This document shows positions 58,384 through 64,000 of a stretch of DNA of 64,000 bases, piece by piece (the stretch's first letter is position 1; each line of letters begins with the position of its first letter). The notes under the pieces are model-generated. The model saw nothing but the letters and a program-made list of their open reading frames with translations, searched no databases and had not been told where the DNA came from. The position numbers and the translations under genes are program-made. The DNA is from Fen-178 sp963722575 (GTDB lineage Bacteria; Acidobacteriota; Terriglobia; Bryobacterales; Bryobacteraceae), in contig CAVRNR010000006.1 in assembly GCA_963722575.1 (NCBI GenBank), positions 682,001-746,000 on the forward strand. Reading direction: 5' to 3'.

Positions 58384-60709
58384 ACGCCAGGTCGAATTTC
58401 TCCTGGTGGAGCTGCGTGTCGGTCTTGACGATTACGGTCCGGCCCAGAATCTCCTCCAGTTCCTGAAGATACGTGTTCTGGTTGGACTTGAGCAGCTTGG
58501 CCACCTCGGGCGAGACGCGCAGCATCACGTCCTTGCCCTCGATGGAGCGGGCGATCTTGTGCGCCTCCTGCAGGATTTCGCCCACCACCGTCTGCGGGCT
58601 CTTGACGTAACCCGCGCCCTCGCAGTAGGGACACGGCGTGCAGAGCGTGCGTTCCAGGCTCTGCTTCACCCGCTTGCGGGTAATGGCCACCAAGCCGAAA
58701 TCGTTGAACTGGAGAATCTTGTAAGGCGCGCGGTCCACCCGCATGGCTTCCTCGAGCGTTTGCATCACCTTCTGGCGGTTCTTACGCTCGTCCATGTCGA
58801 TGAAATCGACCACGATGATGCCGCCCAGGTCGCGCAGGCGGATCTGGCGCACGATCTCCTTGATGGCGTCGGTGTTGGTCTTGACGATGGTGTCTTCCAG
58901 GCGGTGCGACTTGCCCACGAACTTGCCGGTATTCACGTCGATGGCCACCAGCGCTTCGGTCTGGTTGATGACGATGTAGCCGCCGGATTTCAGCCACACT
59001 TTCGGCCGCAGCGCTTTTTCGATCTCCGCGGTGATGCCGAACTCGTCGAAGATCGGATTGGAGCGCGTATAGAGTTTCACGCGGCTCACCAGCGCCGGCT
59101 GGAACCGCTCGACGAAGCGCAGCACGCTCTCGTAAACCTCCTCGTTATCCACCCAGATGCTCTTGAAGTTGGAGGTGAGCTGATCGCGCAGAATGCGCTC
59201 GACCACGTTGAGGTCGTGGTGGATCAGCAGCGGCGCGGGCCGGCGTTCGGCTTTCTGCCGCATGTCCAGCCACAGGTTGTAGAGGAACAACATGTCGGCG
59301 CGAAGCTCCTCTTCCGAGCGCCCTTCGCCCGCCGTGCGCACGATGAAGCCGCCGGAAATCCCCGTGCGGTTGTTCTGCAGGATGCGCTTCAACCGGGCGC
59401 GCTCATCCTCGCCCGGGATCTTGCGCGACACGCCCATGTGATCCACGGTCGGCATGTAGACCAGGAAACGGCCGGGCAGCGCGATGTGGGAAGTGATGCG
59501 GGCGCCCTTCTGGCCGAGCGGCTCCTTGGCGATCTGAACGATGATTTCCTGCCCTTCTTTCAGCAGGTCGGTGATGGAGGGCCCGGGGGCTTTCTCGGGG
59601 CGTCCGGCGGGGGCGCCGGGCGGAGCGCTGGCGGGACCCGGCACGCCGGCCGGCGCGGTGCGCTCGCCGGAGGCGCCTTCTGGCGGGCGCGCCTCGTATT
59701 GTGGAGCGCGGGGGCCTTCCGGCAGGGGACGGCCATCCCGCCCCTTGCGCCGCAAACGCCTGGAAACGCGGTGCAGATAGCGCGGCCCCTGCTCGCGCAG
59801 GGCGGCCGTCAGGCTGGTGGGAATGCGGGCCGGCTCGGGTCCTTCTTCCTCGACGACGGCCTCTGGCCCGGCGGCTTCCACGGACTCCGCCGGCTCCAAT
59901 TCCGGCTCGGCCTTCTCCTCCGGTTCCGGCTCGGCGGGGGCTTCCGCGGCGGCCGGCCCGGCGGATTCCGGTTCCTCGGGCTGGGCGGCCGGGAAAGCCG
60001 GCTCGGTGGATTCCGGTTCCTCCCAGGCCTGGGGCGTATGCCTGGCCAAGGTTTCACCGGGAAGCACGAAGAACTCGTTCTCGGGGGTAAGGGTTGCCGC
60101 CGCCGGTTGCGGCTCGAAAGGCGCTTCCGGGGCTTCGGGCGGCAGGCTCGCCGGGGCCGGCACTCCGCCGGGACGCGGCGAGAAGTACTTGGAGTCCGGC
60201 AGGCCACGGCCCCCGCCCTTTTGCCCGCGGCGCCGGCGCGAGCGGCGCCCGCGGCGGTCGTGGTCGTCGCGCCGCGGATCGGGAATCGGTACAGCGCTTC
60301 CGGGCGCGGGGCCCAGGGGGCTCCCCGCGGCCAGTTCGACCACGGCTTCGGGTGGCTCGTCGCCGGGCGCGGCGGGGACGCTCTCGGGCGCCGGGGCGGC
60401 AGGCACGCTCTCCTGTGGGACGCGGTCCAGCTTGAGGACCTTGTCCTCCACGCTGGTCACAATCTTGTCGTACTCCTCGTTGTCCTCGAAGAAATCGGAA
60501 ACGTACAGAAACGCGTCTCGATCCAGGCCGATATCGACGAATGCCGATTGCATGCCCGGAAGCACGCGCGTCACCCTGCCTTTGTGGATACTCCCGGCGA
60601 GCGAATACTCGTTTTCCCTCTGATGATAAACTTCGACTGGCTGATCGTCTTCGATGACCGCAACGCGCGTTTCGTGGCGGGTTGCCGAGATCACTAATTC
60701 CTTCGACAT
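58382..60709 (-). CDS. rng: Ribonuclease E/G with a large insertion in the S1 domain
   Basis: A 775-residue Rne/Rng endoribonuclease that cleaves single-stranded RNA. MSKELVISATRHETRVAVIEDDQ is the usual start. The S1 domain begins at ~40 (GSIHKGRVTRVLPGMQSAFVDIG) but breaks off at ~82; ~290 residues rich in Pro, Glu, Ala, Arg and Gly follow; S1 then resumes at ~378 (SITDLLKEGQEIIVQIAKEP). The catalytic DNase-I-like part has IIVVDFIDMDERKNRQK, and CPYCEGAGYV is the Zn-link. ATG 60709 (GGGAGG upstream) is preferred to 60784. A 268-bp leader and the rodA gene lie upstream. Confidence 0.93.
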   Translation of the reverse strand: MSKELVISATRHETRVAVIEDDQPVEVYHQRENEYSLAGSIHKGRVTRVLPGMQSAFVDIGLDRDAFLYVSDFFEDNEEYDKIVTSVEDKVLKLDRVPQESVPAAPAPESVPAAPGDEPPEAVVELAAGSPLGPAPGSAVPIPDPRRDDHDRRGRRSRRRRGQKGGGRGLPDSKYFSPRPGGVPAPASLPPEAPEAPFEPQPAAATLTPENEFFVLPGETLARHTPQAWEEPESTEPAFPAAQPEEPESAGPAAAEAPAEPEPEEKAEPELEPAESVEAAGPEAVVEEEGPEPARIPTSLTAALREQGPRYLHRVSRRLRRKGRDGRPLPEGPRAPQYEARPPEGASGERTAPAGVPGPASAPPGAPAGRPEKAPGPSITDLLKEGQEIIVQIAKEPLGQKGARITSHIALPGRFLVYMPTVDHMGVSRKIPGEDERARLKRILQNNRTGISGGFIVRTAGEGRSEEELRADMLFLYNLWLDMRQKAERRPAPLLIHHDLNVVERILRDQLTSNFKSIWVDNEEVYESVLRFVERFQPALVSRVKLYTRSNPIFDEFGITAEIEKALRPKVWLKSGGYIVINQTEALVAIDVNTGKFVGKSHRLEDTIVKTNTDAIKEIVRQIRLRDLGGIIVVDFIDMDERKNRQKVMQTLEEAMRVDRAPYKILQFNDFGLVAITRKRVKQSLERTLCTPCPYCEGAGYVKSPQTVVGEILQEAHKIARSIEGKDVMLRVSPEVAKLLKSNQNTYLQELEEILGRTVIVKTDTQLHQEKFDLA

Positions 60710-60977
60710 CGACTGCCTCCCATGGGGCATGGAGAGGGTATACGGGAAGGCGGGCGCCCTGCGTGGTCTCGAATCCCCCGGCACAGCCGGGGAACGAAAG
60801 TCGAACTCTTTACAAGCTCACGCTGGCCGGAGGCGGAGCGACATGACTCATACACCACCCGGCCGGGAACCGCTCCTCTTTGGGGGAAAGCGTTTGCACG
60901 CCACCGTCCCGAGAGTCTCTACAGGCTCCCTAACAATTCCTTTTCCCGGACGGCGCACCCTGTGGGTCCGCGCCCGG
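60710..60977 (-). other. GC-rich leader of the RNase G/E gene
   Basis: No ORF or tRNA is convincing in these 268 bp. CCCCGGCACAGCCGGGG (60777-60793) forms a strong hairpin, and a second one, with arms GGCGCACCC and GGGTCCGCGCC, lies at about 60950-60976, just downstream of rodA, where it may terminate rodA transcripts. Structured leaders autoregulate RNase E in other bacteria; that possibility is inferred, not shown. Confidence 0.4.
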
Positions 60978-62072
60978 CTAATTTACAAACCTTCTGAGGC
61001 GGACGTTGTTGACCAGCCCCAGAGCCAAAAAATCCGTCCAGATACTGGAACCACCGTAGCTCATGAAGGGAAGCGGAATGCCGGTCACCGGCATCAGTCC
61101 CACCACCATGCCGACATTTACCAACGCATGGTACAGCAGGAGGGACGCAACCCCCATGCAGATATACATACCGGCGCGATCCGGCGCCGTCTGCGCATTC
61201 TGGACGATGCGCATGATCAGCACAAAGAAGAACGCCAACAATACCACCACGCCCGCAAACCCATGCTCCTCGGCAAAGGCCGAGAAAATGAAATCCTTAT
61301 GGGGCACGGGCAGAAATCGAAGCTGGGTCTGAGTTCCCTTGGTGACTCCCTTGCCGAACATGCCGCCCGAGCCTACCGCTATCTGGGATTGAATCAACTG
61401 GTAGCCTTTGCCCTGCGGGTCCCGCTCGGGATCCATAAAACTCACCAACCGCGCCTTCTGATAATCCGTCAAAAAGTGCTGCCACCCCACCGGAACCACG
61501 ATCACCGCCACTACGGCTATGGCGGCCATATACTTCCAACGCAGTCCCGCAAGAAACGCACCCGCAATCAGAACCGCGAGGTACGATACCGAGGTGCCCA
61601 GGTCCGGCTGTTTCAAAACCAGAACCGTGGGAATCGCCACCAAGCCCGCCAGCTTGAGCACTTCCCGAATCTCCAGCACGTCCACTTTCAAATCAGCCAG
61701 GTAGCGGGCTACCAATAATATTATCACCAGTTTTACGAATTCCGATACTTCGAGGTGAATTCCGCCTCCCAGCGGAATCCAGCGGCGCGATCCGTAGGTC
61801 CTCTCCCCGATCACATAGGTAACCACCAGCGCCAGCACCGACACGGCGTACATCATGGGTACATAGTGCAGCAGGGAGTGGTAATCCACGGCGGCCGCGA
61901 TCCACATCAGCAGCAGCCCGCCGAACACATAAATAATCTGCTTCCACCAGGCGCTTTCGAACCCCGTGTCCCGAGTGGCGCTGTAGATTTGCAGAGCGCC
62001 GACGGCGCATAAGAACAGCGCGATGATGAGCACGGTCCAGTCGATGTCGCGTGATGAGAGGTAGCGGGACAT
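60978..62072 (-). CDS. rodA: Rod-shape peptidoglycan polymerase RodA
   Basis: A 364-residue SEDS glycosyltransferase with ten membrane helices: DIDWTVLIIALFLCAVGALQIYSAT at the start, GSRRWIPLGGGIHLEVSEFVKLVIIL, KQPDLGTS, and PVTGIPLPFMSYGGSSIW near the end are the family motifs. RodA polymerises lipid II and works with PBP2 in the elongasome. It lies directly downstream of mrdA (stop and start separated by one base), so translation is coupled. Slightly short N-terminus but complete. It differs from FtsW by its pairing with PBP2 and the SQIAVGSGGMFGKG motif. Confidence 0.95.
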   Translation of the reverse strand: MSRYLSSRDIDWTVLIIALFLCAVGALQIYSATRDTGFESAWWKQIIYVFGGLLLMWIAAAVDYHSLLHYVPMMYAVSVLALVVTYVIGERTYGSRRWIPLGGGIHLEVSEFVKLVIILLVARYLADLKVDVLEIREVLKLAGLVAIPTVLVLKQPDLGTSVSYLAVLIAGAFLAGLRWKYMAAIAVVAVIVVPVGWQHFLTDYQKARLVSFMDPERDPQGKGYQLIQSQIAVGSGGMFGKGVTKGTQTQLRFLPVPHKDFIFSAFAEEHGFAGVVVLLAFFFVLIMRIVQNAQTAPDRAGMYICMGVASLLLYHALVNVGMVVGLMPVTGIPLPFMSYGGSSIWTDFLALGLVNNVRLRRFVN

Positions 62073-62073
62073 G

Positions 62074-63975
62074 TCACTTCAGGGGCCAAGCGCCGGCGGC
62101 CACGGGCCGGGGAAAACCAGCGGCCACTTCCTGCTGGTGCAGAGCGGCCAGCCGGTCCTTCTTGTCGAAATAGGCTTTCAACACATCGCGCACAATCGGC
62201 GCCGCGAGTTGGCCATGCTCGCCATGCTCGAACAGGGCCACCACCACGATTTCCGGGGCCGGCCGCGGCGCAAAGCCCACGAACCAGGCGTTATCCTTCA
62301 TATTCTCGCTCTGTCCGGCGGCGGTGCCCTTCAGAAAATCGTTGGAGGCGAGCTGCGCCGACCCTGTCTTTCCACACACCTCGATGTGCGGCAATTGCGC
62401 GCGCACGCCCGTCCCGCCGCCTTCGTTCACCACGCCGTACATCCCGTCGATTACATCCTTCCAATTATCATAGGTGAAGCCCCACTCCACGGGCTTGTCG
62501 CTCTCTCCGAGGGTCTTCACCAGGTGCGGCTTGTACCACTTGCCGTCCATGGCAATCCCGCCGTAGGCGCGCGCGAGTTGCAGCGGCGTTACCGTCAGCG
62601 CGCCCTGCCCGATGGCCACCGAAGGCGTCTCCCCGGCATACCACTTGGTCCGGAAGTTGCGCAGCTTCCACTGCTCCGAGGGAACTGTCCCTTCGGCCTC
62701 ATGCGGCAGGTCGATGCCGGTCTTCTGGCCAAAACCCACCAGGTCCGCGTAGAAGGAGAGGTTGTCGATTCCCGCTTTGCTGCCGATGGTGTAGAAGTAC
62801 GAGTCGCACGAGTGCACGATGGCGTTGTGCAGCGCAATCGTACCGTGCCCCGTTTTCACCCAGCAGTGGTAGTAGTGGCCGTAGAGCATCACGCCGCCGG
62901 AACAATGCACGGTGAACTTGTCGTCGATGGTCCCGGTCTCCAGCGCCGCCAGAGCCACGATGGGTTTGAAGGTGGACCCCGGCGCCTGTTGCGCCTGAAT
63001 GGCGCGGTTGAGCATGGGGTTGTCCGGGTTGTCGCGGATCTCTTTCCAGTCCTTCGCCTTGATCCGCACGGCGAACTTATTGGGATCGAAAGCGGGCCGG
63101 CTGACCATGGCCAGCACGTCTCCGTTTCGCGGATCGAGAGCCACCACCGCGCCATTGCGTCCATCCATGGCCAGCTCGGCGACGGCTTGCAGGTCCAGGT
63201 CGATGGTGAGCTGAAGGTCCTTGCCGGCAATGGCGGGCTTGGTGGCGAGCACCTGGCGAACCTGCCCGCGGTTATCCACCACCACCTGCCGCTGGCCGTC
63301 CACGCCGGTCAGCCAATCGTTGTACTGGCGCTCGATGCCGAACTTGCCGACCACGGCGCCGGGCTCGTACTTGGCGAACTCCGGCAAGTCCAGTTCATCC
63401 TCGCTGATTTCACCGGTGTAGCCGATGACGTGCGCCAGCATGCCGTTCTGCGGATAGAGGCGGGGCTGGGCCGAGATGACGACCAGCTCGGGGAAGAAAT
63501 CGTGGTGCGAATCGACAAAGGCCAGGTCGGCCGGAGTCATCTCTTCCTTGAGCACGATGGGCTCGTAGCGGGGGCGCGAGCGGAAGCGCCGGACGCGGGC
63601 TTCGAGGTCGGTCAAATCCAGGTCCAACCCTTGCGCTATGGGCCTCAAATGCTCTTCTTTCAATGACTCCCTGGCCAGAAGCAAAGTAAAGGATGAATGG
63701 TTATCGACGATCACGCGGCCGTCGCGGTCCAGAATGCGCCCGCGCGGCGCCAGGATGGGCACCGACTTGATGCTATTCTGCTGGGCCCGCTCGCCGTAGA
63801 ACTCCGGGTTCTGCACCTGGAGCCTCCAGAAGCCCGAAATCAGAAACAGAAAGACGGCCACGGTGACGTACTGAAAAACGGCAATCTTGCCAGCCGCGAA
63901 CCGCGTGTCGTCGTGCAGGGGCGGCTTATCGGAGAGGTGCGTTTCGAGATTTGGGTCGGCCGGCGGCAGGATCAC
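62074..63975 (-). CDS. mrdA: Penicillin-binding protein 2
   Basis: A 633-residue class B PBP: membrane anchor (~residues 30-50), pedestal (RGRILDRDGRVIVDN, EYPGA-like AKYEPGAVVGKFGIERQYND), and transpeptidase domain with S334-T-F-K337 (APGSTFKP), SCDSYFY (SxN-type motif) and CGKTGSAQ (KTG). It crosslinks new peptidoglycan along the cell cylinder with RodA. The GTG at 63975 is used as start; no good Shine-Dalgarno is visible and the neighbours upstream (normally mreD) lie outside the window, so the start is uncertain by a few codons. Confidence 0.95.
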   Translation of the reverse strand: MILPPADPNLETHLSDKPPLHDDTRFAAGKIAVFQYVTVAVFLFLISGFWRLQVQNPEFYGERAQQNSIKSVPILAPRGRILDRDGRVIVDNHSSFTLLLARESLKEEHLRPIAQGLDLDLTDLEARVRRFRSRPRYEPIVLKEEMTPADLAFVDSHHDFFPELVVISAQPRLYPQNGMLAHVIGYTGEISEDELDLPEFAKYEPGAVVGKFGIERQYNDWLTGVDGQRQVVVDNRGQVRQVLATKPAIAGKDLQLTIDLDLQAVAELAMDGRNGAVVALDPRNGDVLAMVSRPAFDPNKFAVRIKAKDWKEIRDNPDNPMLNRAIQAQQAPGSTFKPIVALAALETGTIDDKFTVHCSGGVMLYGHYYHCWVKTGHGTIALHNAIVHSCDSYFYTIGSKAGIDNLSFYADLVGFGQKTGIDLPHEAEGTVPSEQWKLRNFRTKWYAGETPSVAIGQGALTVTPLQLARAYGGIAMDGKWYKPHLVKTLGESDKPVEWGFTYDNWKDVIDGMYGVVNEGGGTGVRAQLPHIEVCGKTGSAQLASNDFLKGTAAGQSENMKDNAWFVGFAPRPAPEIVVVALFEHGEHGQLAAPIVRDVLKAYFDKKDRLAALHQQEVAAGFPRPVAAGAWPLK

Positions 63976-63983
63976 AAAAGCCA

Positions 63984-64000
63984 GTAGGGGCCGGGCATGC
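63984..64000. repeat. Gene-end repeat, cut by the window edge
   Basis: The last 17 bases equal 370-386 exactly. It is placed just upstream of the PBP2 start and probably belongs to the intergenic hairpin family. Confidence 0.5.

Noticed and set aside
60770..60800. tRNA, because of a TTCGA-like loop next to a GC stem
   Set aside because: No acceptor stem, D-arm or anticodon arm can be placed around it.

Overview
The window looks like chromosomal DNA of a soil Acidobacteriota, most like the Solibacter/Bryobacter group. This rests on lineage-typical families: a TIGR03435 soil-associated secreted protein, a TIGR03436 VWFA-related protein, SBBP-repeat/TIGR03437 proteins, very large Oar-like TonB-dependent proteins with an N-terminal carboxypeptidase-regulatory domain, squalene-hopene cyclase, and a tmRNA encoding the tag ANTQFAYAA. 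DNA is GC-rich except for a visibly AT-richer stretch at about 42.2-50 kb. No database search was possible, so family calls rest on motifs and remembered family features.

Layout. 0-1 kb: end of an rRNA methyltransferase gene, then a RAYT/IS200-type transposase gene between two ~85-bp inverted palindromic repeats. 1.2-4.5 kb: a compact membrane-stress operon (XRE regulator, NfeD-like protein, flotillin, PspA). 4.5-9.9 kb: PH-like membrane protein, TIGR03435 protein, OPT oligopeptide transporter coupled to a HExxPGH metallopeptidase-like protein, and an elongation factor P with an unusual loop. 9.9-14.8 kb (minus): small hypothetical, Tat-exported ferredoxin/aldo-keto reductase, VWFA protein, PAP2 phosphatase. 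14.9-22.7 kb: TonB-type outer-membrane protein, aldehyde dehydrogenase, a broken nucleotidyltransferase pair, squalene-hopene cyclase, YceH. 22.8-29 kb: two tandem SBBP/TIGR03437 secreted proteins with almost identical 3' ends.

29.2-57 kb is the most interesting part: a carbohydrate locus centred on L-fucose (possibly also L-galactose). It encodes four GH29 alpha-L-fucosidases, an agarase-like clan-A glycosidase, a beta-helix protein (GH141-like candidate), a large secreted protein of unknown specificity, a DUF5107/TPR protein, a TonB-type receptor, a LacI-type regulator, a FucP-type permease and a nucleotide-sugar module (GHMP-type kinase, fucose-1-phosphate guanylyltransferase, GDP-mannose-3,5-epimerase-like protein). 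I read it as a system that frees L-fucose-type sugars from glycans, imports them and activates them to GDP-sugars, rather than simply catabolising them: no fucose isomerase, fuculokinase or aldolase is seen here. The locus also holds remnants: a duplicated divergent promoter with a dead epimerase start, a fucosidase C-terminus, a frameshifted enolase-superfamily-like gene and a pair of direct repeats. It appears to have been built by repeated duplication and loss.

57-64 kb: orphan HigA, a MazE-like antitoxin with what looks like a decapitated toxin, tmRNA (minus), a small secreted protein with a probably leaderless mRNA, an RNase G/E with a ~290-residue insertion inside its S1 domain, then rodA and mrdA (PBP2), the cell-elongation pair. 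Several genes in the window have a -10 hexamer only 6-8 nt before the start codon, suggesting that leaderless transcripts are common here.
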